Shown here: one piece after another, positions 8,852 to 16,904 of the stretch
Position numbering within the stretch: the first letter of the stretch is position 1
Layout of the letters: every line of letters starts with the position of its first letter
Source: Corynebacterium marambiense
GTDB lineage: Bacteria > Actinomycetota > Actinomycetes > Mycobacteriales > Mycobacteriaceae
Reading direction: 5' to 3'
Assembly: GCF_016342275.1 (NCBI RefSeq)
Contig: NZ_JAEIOT010000011.1
Span: forward strand, 1 to 64,000
Length of the DNA: 64,000 nt
Position numbers and translations under genes: made by a program
Notes under the pieces: model-generated
What the model saw: only the letters and a program-made list of their open reading frames with translations
Told to the model about the DNA's origin: nothing
Databases searched by the model: none

Positions 8852-8971
8852 CGGGCGCATCACCCCATCCCCAGATGGTGTCACGCGGGTAGTATGGGGG
8901 GTGGAAATGGTGCTCAATACGGGCACTGGAAAGAAGCCGGATGTGGTCCGGCGGGAAAGGTCGTGATCGGG

Positions 8972-9898
8972 ATGACCCAGTACACGAATGGAAAGAACAC
9001 GCACCGCGAGGATATCGTCGTCGTGGCGGTGGACGGTTCCGAGGCGTCGAAGGTCGCGGTCCGGTGGGCCGCGAACACCGCGGACAAGCGGGGTGTCTCG
9101 TTGCGTCTCGCGGCGAGCTACACCATGCCCCAGTTCCTCTACGCCGAGGGCATGGTCCCGCCGCAGTCAATCTTCGATGAGCTCCAGGCGGAGACGATGG
9201 AGAAGGTTGACGAGGCGCGGGCCATCGCCCACGACCTGGCGCCCTCCTTGAAGATCGGCCACGTGGTGGCGGAGGGCAGCCCGATCGACATGCTGTTGGA
9301 GATGTCGTCCTCGGTGATGATGATCGTGATGGGGTCCCGTGGTCTCGGGGGCTTGAGCGGCATGGTCATGGGCTCGGTGTCGGCAGCTGTGGTGAGCCAC
9401 GCGAGCTGCCCCGTTGTCGTCGTTCGCGAGGACTCCGGGGTGCGGGATGAGACCCGTTACGGCCCGGTGGTCGTCGGTGTTGACGGGTCCGGTACGTCCC
9501 AGAAGGCCGTTGAGTATGCGTTCGCCGAGGCCTCGGCGCGAGGCACGGAACTCATCGCGGTGCACACCTGGATGGACATGCAGGTGCAGGCCTCCCTCGC
9601 TGGACTGTCCGCGACGCAGGAGCAGTGGGCGACGATCGCGGAGGAACAGGAAGTTCTTCTCGCGGAGCGGCTCGCAGGCTTCGCGTCGGAGTATCCCGAC
9701 GTGACGGTCAAGAAAGTGGTCACTCGGGACCGCCCGGTCCGTGCGCTGTCGGATGCGGCGCAGGGGGCACAGCTGCTGGTCGTGGGTTCCCACGGGCGGG
9801 GTGGTTTCAAGGGAATGCTGCTTGGGTCGACGTCCCGGGCACTCCTCCAGTCTGCTCCGTGTCCGATGATGGTCGTTCGGGGACAGATCGAGGAGTAG
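8972..9898 (+). CDS. universal stress protein with two Usp domains
   Basis: A 308-aa tandem UspA protein. Domain 1 covers about residues 10-155 and domain 2 about 165-305. Both have the ATP-binding G-x2-G-x9-G-S/T pattern: MGSRGLGGLSGMVMGSVS in the first and VGSHGRGGFKGMLLGSTS in the second, so ATP binding is expected in both. ATG at 8972 is chosen because GGAAAGG precedes it; GTG at 8963 is possible but sits too close to that site. Such proteins are cytoplasmic and are induced in stationary phase, hypoxia or other stress. It is probably monocistronic; an inverted repeat follows at 10000-10027. Confidence 0.9.
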   Translation: MTQYTNGKNTHREDIVVVAVDGSEASKVAVRWAANTADKRGVSLRLAASYTMPQFLYAEGMVPPQSIFDELQAETMEKVDEARAIAHDLAPSLKIGHVVAEGSPIDMLLEMSSSVMMIVMGSRGLGGLSGMVMGSVSAAVVSHASCPVVVVREDSGVRDETRYGPVVVGVDGSGTSQKAVEYAFAEASARGTELIAVHTWMDMQVQASLAGLSATQEQWATIAEEQEVLLAERLAGFASEYPDVTVKKVVTRDRPVRALSDAAQGAQLLVVGSHGRGGFKGMLLGSTSRALLQSAPCPMMVVRGQIEE

Positions 9899-9999
9899 CC
9901 GTTCCGTCGCGGCGTCGGTGGGCTACCCCCGTCGACGCCGTAGGGCTTCACTTCTCCTCATGTCCCCCCCGGGGCAGATAACGCTGGGGTTGCAGTAGA

Positions 10000-10027
10000 G
10001 GCACACTTTGGTGCCAACGTGTGTGCC
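10000..10027. repeat. inverted repeat downstream of the Usp gene
   Basis: GGCACAC (10000-10006) and GTGTGCC (10021-10027) form a 7-bp inverted repeat with a 14-nt spacer. There is no T-run, so it could be a weak terminator or an operator for the next gene. Confidence 0.4.
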
Positions 10028-10169
10028 AGGTTTACCCGGAGGGACGGGGGCACCTATATTAATGGTGTTCACCATTGCGGTTTTCCACCGGTGCCGCGCC
10101 TGATGCGGTGTCCGCATCGTCGGTGCCGGACGGGTCCCGCAGACTACAGAAATTACTAAGGAGATTACA

Positions 10170-10421
10170 ATGCCCGGTCTTTCTTTCCTCGGCTGGATCA
10201 TCATCGGCGGACTCGCCGGTTGGATCGCTTCCAAGATTAAGGGAACCGATGCCCAGCAGGGTCTGTTCCTCAACATTGTCGTCGGTGTCGTCGGCGGTCT
10301 TATCGGTGGCTGGCTGCTCACCTTGGCCGGCGTGAGCGGGGGCGGCTGGATCTTCAGCTTCTTTACCTGCCTCATCGGCGCCGTGATTCTGCTGTCGATC
10401 GTTCAGGCGATCCGGAAGTAG
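10170..10421 (+). CDS. GlsB/YeaQ/YmgE-family stress-associated membrane protein
   Basis: An 83-aa protein of the transglycosylase-associated (PF04226-type) family: three hydrophobic segments rich in Gly, with GGLAGWIASKIKG near residues 13-25 and a glycine-zipper-like VVGVVGGLIGGWL near 37-49. ATG 10170 has a strong AAGGAG at 10158-10163. Family members are small inner-membrane proteins linked to stress and stationary phase; no biochemical activity is established. It is transcribed alone and ends at a strong hairpin. Confidence 0.88.
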   Translation: MPGLSFLGWIIIGGLAGWIASKIKGTDAQQGLFLNIVVGVVGGLIGGWLLTLAGVSGGGWIFSFFTCLIGAVILLSIVQAIRK

Positions 10422-10443
10422 CTCTCCGTCCCGCTGAAGCCTG

Positions 10444-10485
10444 AAAAGTGGCCGATACCCGTGAATCCGGGTGTCGGCCACTTTT
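10444..10485. terminator. strong hairpin terminator with A- and T-runs
   Basis: AAAAGTGGCCGATACCCG (10444-10461) pairs almost perfectly with the arm ending in CACTTTT at 10485, around a short loop. The flanking A and T runs would allow it to work in either direction. Confidence 0.85.
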
Positions 10486-10633
10486 GTGTGGGCTCGTATC
10501 CCGGCTGATTGTCGCCGGGGTATTGTTGAGATAACAGGTCTGACCCGGTGGTGCCCCACATTCGCCGGGTCCCGCCGCCTGCGTCTGTGCAGCCGGGCGG
10601 AGGGAAGACACCGCTGACGAGCGCAGGAAGGAT

Positions 10634-11302
10634 GTGGGCGTCATCGCCGCCGCGACAACTAAGCCCGACAAACCAACCGGTCGGTCTACCTCGAAAGGGC
10701 GGACCAGCCGCCGCCGCAACCGGCCGAGCCCCCGTGAGCGACTGCTGGCGAGCGCGACCAACCTGTTCACCACGGAGGGGATCCGGGTAATCGGCATTGA
10801 TCGCATCCTGCGAGAGGCTGATGTGGCGAAGGCCTCGCTGTATTCGCTGTTCGGTTCCAAGGACGCCCTCGTCATCGCGTATCTGCAGGACCTGGACGAG
10901 AAGTCCCGGGCGGACTGGGCGCGACGGACGGCTGACATGACCGACCCGCTGGAGAAGATTCTCGCGTTCTTCGATCAGGCGATCGATGACGAACCGGGCC
11001 AGGATTTCCGTGGCTCGCACTTTCAGAATGCCGCGAACGAGTATCCCCGCCCTGAAACCGAGAGCGAGCGCGGGATCGTGTCTGCTGTGCAAGAGCACCG
11101 CCGGTGGACACTGCAGACGATGGTGGCCCTGTTGACGGAGCTCAACGGCTATCCCGGAACGGCCCAGGCCAACCAACTCCTGATTTTCCTCGACGGTGGG
11201 CTCGCCGGAGCACGGTTGAATCGCAGCGTCGAACCGCTACAGACCGCCCGGGAACTGGCGAAACAACTCCTCATGGTCCCCCCGGCGGATTACTCCATCT
11301 GA
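10634..11302 (+). CDS. TetR/AcrR-family transcriptional regulator
   Basis: A 222-aa regulator. After a basic 35-residue leader, the TetR helix-turn-helix lies at about residues 36-85 (SPRERLLASATNLF, GIDRILREADVAKASLYSLF). The C-terminal ligand domain resembles the TetR_C group with an NAANEYP segment. GTG at 10634 follows AGGAAGG. It overlaps the convergent YidC gene by 13 nt at the 3' ends, so the targets are not obvious from the neighbourhood. The ligand is unknown. Confidence 0.85.
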   Translation: MGVIAAATTKPDKPTGRSTSKGRTSRRRNRPSPRERLLASATNLFTTEGIRVIGIDRILREADVAKASLYSLFGSKDALVIAYLQDLDEKSRADWARRTADMTDPLEKILAFFDQAIDDEPGQDFRGSHFQNAANEYPRPETESERGIVSAVQEHRRWTLQTMVALLTELNGYPGTAQANQLLIFLDGGLAGARLNRSVEPLQTARELAKQLLMVPPADYSI

Positions 11303-12567
11303 TCTCCGTCGCGGTGGTCCGTGTCAGTGGGGCCACCGTTTCCGGCCCCGTTATCGTGCTGTTCCGGTTTTCCGGGGGCAGTGGTCGGATCTGCGGCGTC
11401 GGTCGGAACCGAGGGCTGTTCGCCGGCGCGGCGCTGCTTCTTCCGGATTTTCTCCTCCCGTTTGCGGCGCATCTTCTCCCGGGTGCGCTCCTGGCTTGCC
11501 TCGCGCCGCTTCTTCTTCGCTTCCCGTTTCTCCGCGGTAAGAGCGTCGACCTCGGCTTTCCGCGCCGTACGCGCGTCGACGTTCATCCGGTGCAGTTGGC
11601 CGATCCGGTGGGGGGTGAGCAGCATCAAGGCCCGACGGCGGCGGATCCCGCGGCGGACCGCACGGTCCTCGTGGAGCTGATCCCGCACTCGCCGTTTCGT
11701 CTCGTCTCGGAACGCGGTGAACTCATCGGTGAGCGGGTGTTTCCGATCGAGGACGAGGTTGAGGATGATGGTCTGGCACATGGTCCAGAGATTGCCGGCG
11801 AACCAGTACAAGGCGATAGCGGCGGGCGCCGGGCCGGCGAGTCCGAAACCGAGCGGAAAGACGGGGATGACCACCGCGAGCATCACCATGAACTTCTGGA
11901 TCCGGCGAGCTGCCGCACTCTCGTGGTCGAGGGTGATCTGCGAGCGGTAGATGGACACCAACATGTTGATGGTCGTGAACACGGCGGCGGCGATGAGGAA
12001 CGGGAGCACGAAGTGGAACACGGTGTCCCGGGTGGTGTCGAGACCGGCGAGTTGTTCGGTGGACATCGCCGGGTAGGCGGGCATCGGGACGCCGTTGATT
12101 CGGCCGTGGAGAAACGCTTCGACATCGGTTGACGTGAGGAAGCCGATGGGCTGGTGCTGGGTCGAATCAAGTCCGTCCGTGGGGCGCGCCATCTTGATCA
12201 GCACCTGGTAGAGACCGATGAACACCGGCAGCTGGATCAGGGCGGGGACGCACCCGCCGGCGGGTGAGTAGTGGTGCTCCTTGTAGAGCTCCTTGCGTTT
12301 GGCGGAGAGCTCATCCTCTGCCTCGGCATCAGTCCGCAGTTCGTATTTCTCGGTGAGTAAGCGCAGTTTTGGCCGGAGGTTGATGAAGATCCGGTTGGAT
12401 CGGTACTGCGCCCAGGCGAACGGCAGGATGATGAGGCGGACGGTGACGATCAGACCGAACAGAGAAAGCAACCAGGCGAGGGAGTCATCAAGCCCGATCC
12501 AGGAATGGAGCGCGATGTGCCAGAGCTTCATCACGCCGGAAACCGGGTAGATTAGGAAATCGAGCAT
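11290..12567 (-). CDS. yidC: YidC/Oxa1-family membrane protein insertase (paralogue)
   Basis: A 425-aa insertase of the YidC/Oxa1/Alb3 family. The N-terminal segment MLDFLIYPVSGVMKLWH is followed by a membrane helix, the cytoplasmic hairpin with PKLRLLTEKYE, and the conserved GGCVPALIQLPVFIGLYQVL. Four further helices run to about residue 270. The C-terminal 150 residues are a very basic, charged tail, as often seen in actinobacterial forms that touch the ribosome. ATG 12567 has GAGGAAAA upstream. It is not in the rnpA-rpmH-yidC origin cluster, so it is probably the second YidC homologue of the genome. It converges on the TetR gene with overlapping 3' ends. Confidence 0.88.
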   Translation of the reverse strand: MLDFLIYPVSGVMKLWHIALHSWIGLDDSLAWLLSLFGLIVTVRLIILPFAWAQYRSNRIFINLRPKLRLLTEKYELRTDAEAEDELSAKRKELYKEHHYSPAGGCVPALIQLPVFIGLYQVLIKMARPTDGLDSTQHQPIGFLTSTDVEAFLHGRINGVPMPAYPAMSTEQLAGLDTTRDTVFHFVLPFLIAAAVFTTINMLVSIYRSQITLDHESAAARRIQKFMVMLAVVIPVFPLGFGLAGPAPAAIALYWFAGNLWTMCQTIILNLVLDRKHPLTDEFTAFRDETKRRVRDQLHEDRAVRRGIRRRRALMLLTPHRIGQLHRMNVDARTARKAEVDALTAEKREAKKKRREASQERTREKMRRKREEKIRKKQRRAGEQPSVPTDAADPTTAPGKPEQHDNGAGNGGPTDTDHRDGDQME

Positions 12568-12685
12568 GGCGCGTGATCTTTTCCTCGTACTGTCGGGGAT
12601 CTGCCTCGGCAGGCAGGAGGGCCGTTCATGATCGTAGTCCAGCGTCGGGCCGGAGCACCCAGCCGGATCGGGGGAGTACTGGCGC

Positions 12686-12700
12686 TAGGATGGTTGGTCA
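12686..12700 (+). promoter_or_regulatory. leaderless promoter of the sortase gene
   Basis: TAGGAT at 12686-12691 ends 8 nt before ATG 12700, with no Shine-Dalgarno sequence in between. This fits a transcript starting at or next to the ATG. Confidence 0.5.
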
Positions 12701-13548
12701 TGAGCCACCGTCTGTCCACCCCGTTGCTGGAGCAGCAGTCGACGTCGTCACGTGGATTCAGCATCGTCGAGTTCCTCGGTGAACTGTTGCTGACGGCCGG
12801 TGCGCTGCTTCTCCTGTTCGCCTTCTACGAGTCCTATTGGACGAACATCGAGGCCAGTCGCGAGCAGGACCGAGTGGCGTCGAATCTCGAACAACAGTGG
12901 GCTCGGGCACAGGACGACGCAGAGACCCCGCGGGAGAACCCCCGGGTCCGCCGGGAGCTGCCTCTGGGCGAGGCGTTCGCCCGGATGTACGTCCCATCCT
13001 TCGGGCCGGATTTTCACTTCGCGATCGTTGAGGGCACGGAGGACGCTGATCTCCTGGCAGGGCCGGGGCGGTACACCGACACCCAGATGCCGGGTCAGCC
13101 CGGTAACTTCGCCGTCGCCGGGCACCGCGTCGGTAAGGGTGCCCCATTCAATGACCTCGGGAACCTTCGTACCTGTGACTCGGTCGTCGTCGAGACCCGC
13201 GACTCGTGGGACATCTACCGTGTCCTTCCCGTCGACGCCGCGACAGGTCAGCAGCGGCGTGCGGAAGCTGCGGAGTGCCTGACTCCTGAGCAGGTCGAGC
13301 GCGTTGCGGTGGGAGACTACGCCGGCGTCGAGGGCCGACTGATCACGGTCCCCGGCGACGTCTCGGTGATCGATCCGATCCCGGGCTACCCGGATCTTGT
13401 GCCGGATCCGCACATGGAGGGGCTGATGACGATGACGACGTGTCATCCGAGGTTCTCCAACGCGCAACGGATGATCGTGCACGCGATGCTCGTGCGTACT
13501 GACCCCAAGCAGGACGACTACCGCCCGGCAGAGCTGGAGGAGAACTGA
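12700..13548 (+). CDS. class E sortase
   Basis: A 282-aa membrane-anchored cysteine transpeptidase. A single N-terminal transmembrane helix (about residues 28-44) precedes the sortase barrel. The catalytic residues are His142 in AVAGHRVG, Cys248 in MTTCHPRFS and Arg257 in AQRMIV. The C-x-P-R-F form is typical of class E (housekeeping) sortases of high-GC Gram-positives, which attach LAXTG-type surface proteins. ATG 12700 is chosen because a -10 box lies 8 nt upstream; an upstream in-frame extension to 12628 lacks support. It is followed after 1 nt by a 50-aa membrane protein, a pairing seen in other actinobacteria. Confidence 0.88.
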   Translation: MSHRLSTPLLEQQSTSSRGFSIVEFLGELLLTAGALLLLFAFYESYWTNIEASREQDRVASNLEQQWARAQDDAETPRENPRVRRELPLGEAFARMYVPSFGPDFHFAIVEGTEDADLLAGPGRYTDTQMPGQPGNFAVAGHRVGKGAPFNDLGNLRTCDSVVVETRDSWDIYRVLPVDAATGQQRRAEAAECLTPEQVERVAVGDYAGVEGRLITVPGDVSVIDPIPGYPDLVPDPHMEGLMTMTTCHPRFSNAQRMIVHAMLVRTDPKQDDYRPAELEEN

Positions 13549-13549
13549 C

Positions 13550-13702
13550 ATGTACGGATTCATCTGGCGCCATCTTCCCGGCCCCCGACCGGTGAAGATC
13601 CTGCTGGCGCTGCTTCTCCTCGCGGCGGTGTTCCTCCTGCTGATGGAGATCGTCTACCCGTGGGTGTCCACCTTGATGCCCTACAACGACGTGTCGGTCT
13701 AG
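13550..13702 (+). CDS. conserved 50-aa membrane protein downstream of sortase
   Basis: A 50-residue protein beginning MYGFIWRHLPGPRPVK, with one strongly hydrophobic helix at about residues 16-35 and ending MPYNDVSV. From memory, proteins with the same IWRHLPG start and PxNDV end lie beside class E sortases in many actinobacteria, so this is a real gene and not noise. The ATG begins one base after the sortase stop, giving tight coupling. It overlaps the 3' end of the convergent lipoprotein gene by 4 nt. Function is unknown; a role with the sortase is inferred only from proximity. Confidence 0.75.
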   Translation: MYGFIWRHLPGPRPVKILLALLLLAAVFLLLMEIVYPWVSTLMPYNDVSV

Positions 13703-14301
13703 CCCAGCCCGAGGCGATCGATGACCCGCTCGGCGACGAGCTGCGGTTTGATGGACTGCTCCTGGTTGGAGAACACCACCACCGCGGTCGTCCCTTTCTG
13801 TACCGCGTACAGGGCATGTCCGTTGCCGCCGAACCGCCCGCCGGACCAGCCCTCGGGTTCCTCCGCCGGGTCGGTGGAGGCGACCGGCGCCGCCCAGTCG
13901 ACGACGGCGGTGGCAGCATCGACGGAGTCCATGTGCCGGACGATGACGGTCAGCTGCGGCTCTTCGGGGTAGGACCAGTAGACGCAGGCCGGGGTGTCGA
14001 AGCGTTCATCCACGCCGACGCCCGTCACCCGCTGGCCGTTCGTATCCGCGACCCACTGCGTGTCGAGGTAGGGGCAGTCCGTCTGGGATTCGCGGCCACC
14101 GGGGACGACCGGCATCTCGTCGAATGTGAGCCCTGAGTCGCTGACCGGCATGTCCGGGGATTTCGGTGGCGGCACAGCCACCGCGTCCGGCCCGGTCGTC
14201 GGTGCCGCGCCCGCCGGTGCCGGTTCTTCGGGTCCGGTACCGCAGCCGGTGAGGATGATGAGCGGCAGCAGACTGGACAGGGCAAGTAAGGTACGGCGCA
14301 T
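13699..14301 (-). CDS. DUF2020-type secreted lipoprotein
   Basis: A 200-aa exported lipoprotein. The signal peptide MRRTLLALSSLLPLIILTGC ends in an LTGC lipobox, so lipid attachment at Cys20 is expected. A low-complexity Pro/Ala linker follows. The globular domain contains CPYLDTQWVADTNGQRVTG and two Cys, and I recognise it as DUF2020-like, found mainly in corynebacteria. Function is unknown. The ATG at 14301 overlaps, on opposite strands, the hrrS ATG at 14300. TACGCT lies 7 nt upstream, indicating a leaderless transcript. Confidence 0.78.
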   Translation of the reverse strand: MRRTLLALSSLLPLIILTGCGTGPEEPAPAGAAPTTGPDAVAVPPPKSPDMPVSDSGLTFDEMPVVPGGRESQTDCPYLDTQWVADTNGQRVTGVGVDERFDTPACVYWSYPEEPQLTVIVRHMDSVDAATAVVDWAAPVASTDPAEEPEGWSGGRFGGNGHALYAVQKGTTAVVVFSNQEQSIKPQLVAERVIDRLGLG

Positions 14302-14314
14302 GGGACTTAGCGTA
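14287..14314. promoter_or_regulatory. overlapping divergent leaderless promoters (lipoprotein / hrrS)
   Basis: Plus strand: TAAGGT at 14287-14292, then 7 nt, then ATG 14300. Minus strand: TACGCT (plus 14309-14314), then 7 nt, then the ATG at 14301. The two start codons interlock in CATG (14299-14302), so each promoter lies inside the other gene's coding sequence. Confidence 0.6.
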
Positions 14315-15589
14315 GGGACCGAAGCCGCCGACCGCACCTCGAGTGCTCCCGGGGAGAAGAGCATCCGGCAGGGTATCCACATCCTTACCGGTGCGTTGTT
14401 GGTCGTGGTGGCGTTCGCCGCGGTGAAGTCCGAGGCGCTGCAGCTGCTCATCACACTGGCCCTGTGTGCCGCGTTTTCCGGGATCTACATTCTCGGTTCG
14501 CGGTTCCGGGACACCATGTCGGGCGGGATAAACCAGATCTGGCTGCTGGCCCTGACTCTGCTGTGGGTGCTCCTCATCCCGATGCAGCCGACGGCGATCT
14601 ACCTGGTGTTCCCGCTGTACTTCCTTTACCTGCAGGTGTTAGACGATGTCCGTGGTGTCATCGCGGTCATCGGGGCGACGGCGGTGTCGGTGTTTTCGCA
14701 GTGGCCGCACCTCACGGCGGGAGCAATCCTCGGGCCCACTGTTGCCGCGTTGGTGTCCATCGGCATTGACTATGCCTTCAAGACGCTGTGGAAGGTCTCC
14801 GCCGAGCGTGAGGAGCTCATCGCGGAGCTTCTGGAGACCCGCTCCCAGCTCGCCGACACCGAGCGGGCGGCAGGCATCGCCGCGGAGCGGCAGCGCATCG
14901 CCCACGAGATCCACGACACCCTGGCACAGGGGCTCTCTAGCATCCAGATGCTGCTCTACGTGGCCGAACAGGAATTGAAGAAGACGGGCATCGGTGATGA
15001 TGAGGCCGAGACCATCCTGAAGCGCATCGACCAGGCGCGGACCACCGCCGCGGACAACCTGGGGGAGGCTCGGGCGATGATCGCCGCGCTGCAGCCGGCG
15101 GCATTGTCCAGGACCTCGCTCGAGGGAGCGCTGCACCGGGTCGCCAACGGAATTGTCGGTACCGAGGTGACGATCGCTGTGGAGGGGGATGAACGACAGC
15201 TCCCGATGCGGACGGAGGCGTCACTGCTGCGCATCGCCCAGGGTGCGATGGGGAACGTCGCGAAACACGCCGCCGCCGGCCGGTGCCATGTGACGCTGAC
15301 CTACGGTGAGGACGAGGTCCGGCTGGACGTCGTCGACGACGGCTGCGGTTTCGACCCGGAGGCGATCGGCGAACGGCCCCGGGGCCTGGGGCATATCGGT
15401 CTGGACGCTATGCGGCAACGTGCCGCGGAGCAACACGGTACGCTGACTGTTGAATCTGCGCCGGGGCAGGGAACTGCGGTGTCCATCGCGATTCCGGTGG
15501 AGGATGATACAGGTGTTCCGGCGCGACGTGCCATGGCGCTGACGCAGGTCGATGACCCCGGTGACAAGCCGGAGGAGAATAGTCAGTAG
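14300..15589 (+). CDS. hrrS: sensor histidine kinase, HrrS-like
   Basis: A 429-aa NarL-class sensor kinase. The N-terminal region (about residues 25-165) has five to six membrane helices with very short loops, fitting an intramembrane sensor. The HisKA_3 domain follows (ERQRIAHEIHDTLAQGLSS), with His205 as likely phosphoacceptor. The HATPase domain has VDDGCGFDPEAIGERPRGLG and later Gly-rich boxes. In Corynebacterium, HrrSA responds to haem and controls haem oxygenase and haem synthesis. Synteny near sodA/msrA and close resemblance of the regulator support that identity, but ChrS is a close paralogue. It is co-directional with the regulator gene, 92 nt apart. Confidence 0.75.
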   Translation: MGLSVGTEAADRTSSAPGEKSIRQGIHILTGALLVVVAFAAVKSEALQLLITLALCAAFSGIYILGSRFRDTMSGGINQIWLLALTLLWVLLIPMQPTAIYLVFPLYFLYLQVLDDVRGVIAVIGATAVSVFSQWPHLTAGAILGPTVAALVSIGIDYAFKTLWKVSAEREELIAELLETRSQLADTERAAGIAAERQRIAHEIHDTLAQGLSSIQMLLYVAEQELKKTGIGDDEAETILKRIDQARTTAADNLGEARAMIAALQPAALSRTSLEGALHRVANGIVGTEVTIAVEGDERQLPMRTEASLLRIAQGAMGNVAKHAAAGRCHVTLTYGEDEVRLDVVDDGCGFDPEAIGERPRGLGHIGLDAMRQRAAEQHGTLTVESAPGQGTAVSIAIPVEDDTGVPARRAMALTQVDDPGDKPEENSQ

Positions 15590-15681
15590 CGGTGCGGGTG
15601 ATCGGCGATAACCCCGGCCGCCCGAGAGATATGCCGCGAACAAACCGTTAAGAACATAGAGGGAAGAGACGTTAGTAGACG

Positions 15682-16320
15682 ATGATCAGAGTCTTGCTCG
15701 CTGATGACCATGAGATTGTCCGGCTGGGTCTACGTGCCGTGCTGGAGGAAGCCGATGACATTGAGGTCGTCGGTGAGGTGGCGACCGCTGAGGGGGCGAT
15801 CGCGGCTGCTCAGGCCGGTGGTCTCGACGTTATCCTGATGGATCTGCGTTTCGGCGCCGGGGCGGAGGGCACGCTCGTGTCCACCGGTGCCGATGCCACC
15901 GCGGAGATCAAGCGCACGATGAAGAATCCACCGAATGTTCTGGTGGTGACCAACTACGACACCGACGCGGAGATCATGGGTGCAATAGAGGCCGGTGCCG
16001 TCGGATATCTGTTGAAGGATGCGCCACCTTCTGAATTGCTGGCTGCGGTGCGTTCCGCGGCGGAAGGCGATTCCGCACTGTCCCCGGTTGTCGCGAATCG
16101 TCTGATGACGCGTGTTCGTACTCCCCGGACATCACTCACTCCACGGGAGCTTGAGGTTCTCAAACTGGTGGCAGCGGGTTCATCGAACCGGGAGATCGGG
16201 AAAGTGCTTTTTCTTTCCGAAGCGACAGTGAAATCGCACCTTGTGCACATCTACGACAAACTCGGTGTCCGTTCGCGTACCTCCGCAGTCGCCGCAGCCC
16301 GAGAACAGGGAGTTCTGTAG
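15682..16320 (+). CDS. hrrA: LuxR/NarL-type response regulator, HrrA-like
   Basis: A 212-aa response regulator with a receiver domain (residues 1-125, acidic pocket Asp8/Asp9, phosphoacceptor Asp54 in ILMDLRFG, Lys in YLLKDAP). A C-terminal LuxR helix-turn-helix follows (LTPRELEVLKLVAAGSSNREIGK ... LSEATVKSHLVHIYDKLGV, here split). The sequence closely resembles my memory of corynebacterial HrrA, the haem-responsive global regulator, though ChrA is similar. ATG 15682 lies after an AT-richer leader with GAGGGAAGAG. The 92-nt gap after hrrS may hold its own promoter. A 17-bp hairpin follows. Confidence 0.8.
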   Translation: MIRVLLADDHEIVRLGLRAVLEEADDIEVVGEVATAEGAIAAAQAGGLDVILMDLRFGAGAEGTLVSTGADATAEIKRTMKNPPNVLVVTNYDTDAEIMGAIEAGAVGYLLKDAPPSELLAAVRSAAEGDSALSPVVANRLMTRVRTPRTSLTPRELEVLKLVAAGSSNREIGKVLFLSEATVKSHLVHIYDKLGVRSRTSAVAAAREQGVL

Positions 16321-16330
16321 CGGTTTTAGA

Positions 16331-16376
16331 ATGAGTTAGCCTCCACCGTATGTATGTCTGGTGGAGGCTAACTCAT
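16331..16376 (+). terminator. 17-bp perfect hairpin after hrrA
   Basis: The arm 16331-16347 (ATGAGTTAGCCTCCACC) pairs perfectly with 16360-16376 around a 12-nt loop. There is no T-run after it, so it may be a U-less terminator or an mRNA 3' stabiliser. Confidence 0.65.
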
Positions 16377-16478
16377 GTCCCGTGGTCGGATGGCGGAAAC
16401 TGGGGAATTGCTGGGCAAATGGTGAAAGTCCTCTGACCGTCACCGGGAGGTGAACATTATTCGGTATCGATCAAAAAC

Positions 16479-16520
16479 GTAAAACGGTTGACCCGGTGCT
16501 TCCGGTGTCAACCGTTTTAC
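16479..16520. terminator. bidirectional hairpin terminator, 3' of lsr2
   Basis: GTAAAACGGTTGAC (16479-16492) pairs with GTCAACCGTTTTAC (16507-16520). Read on the minus strand it is followed by GTTTTTGATC, a good U-tract for lsr2. Confidence 0.8.
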
Positions 16521-16562
16521 TTGCTTGTCCCGCTACGCCGGAGACAGCTGGTGTCGAAGGCC

Positions 16563-16904
16563 TCAGTTGGCGGCGGTGAAGGCCTCGACGATGTTGTCCG
16601 GGATCTTGCCGCGGTCAGCGACCTCGTAGCCGTTCTCGCGTGCCCACTGGCGGATCTCCTTGGTGCGGTTCCGGGATCCACCGCTGGAGCGACGACGCTG
16701 GCGGGTGCCGCCGGTGGTCGTCTGCTTGCGGCCGACCTCGATGTAGCGCTGTAGGGTCTCGCGGAGCTCGTTGGCGTGTTCCTCGTTCAGGTCCACGGAG
16801 TAGTCCGTGCCATCGAGGGAGAAGTGCACGACGTGCAGTTCATCCTCGGAGAGAGGGGTTTTTGTCAGGTCGTCGAAGTACTGGGTGATTTCCCGTCGGG
16901 CCAT
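16563..16904 (-). CDS. lsr2: Lsr2-family nucleoid-associated xenogeneic silencer
   Basis: A 113-aa H-NS-like protein. The N-terminal dimerisation domain (residues 1-60) contains the DDLTKTPL start region and beta-hairpin HVVHFSLDGTDYSVDL. An Arg/Ser/Gly-rich linker follows. The C-terminal DNA-binding domain is EIRQWARENGYEVADRGKIP, where the usual Lsr2 AT-hook-like Arg-Gly-Arg is seen as Asp-Arg-Gly-Lys. Lsr2 binds AT-rich DNA and represses acquired genes. ATG 16904 has AAGGAG upstream. The 5' region is strikingly AT-rich, which fits autoregulation. The AT-rich island at 35-51 kb in this window is the kind of target it would silence. Confidence 0.9.
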   Translation of the reverse strand: MARREITQYFDDLTKTPLSEDELHVVHFSLDGTDYSVDLNEEHANELRETLQRYIEVGRKQTTTGGTRQRRRSSGGSRNRTKEIRQWARENGYEVADRGKIPDNIVEAFTAAN

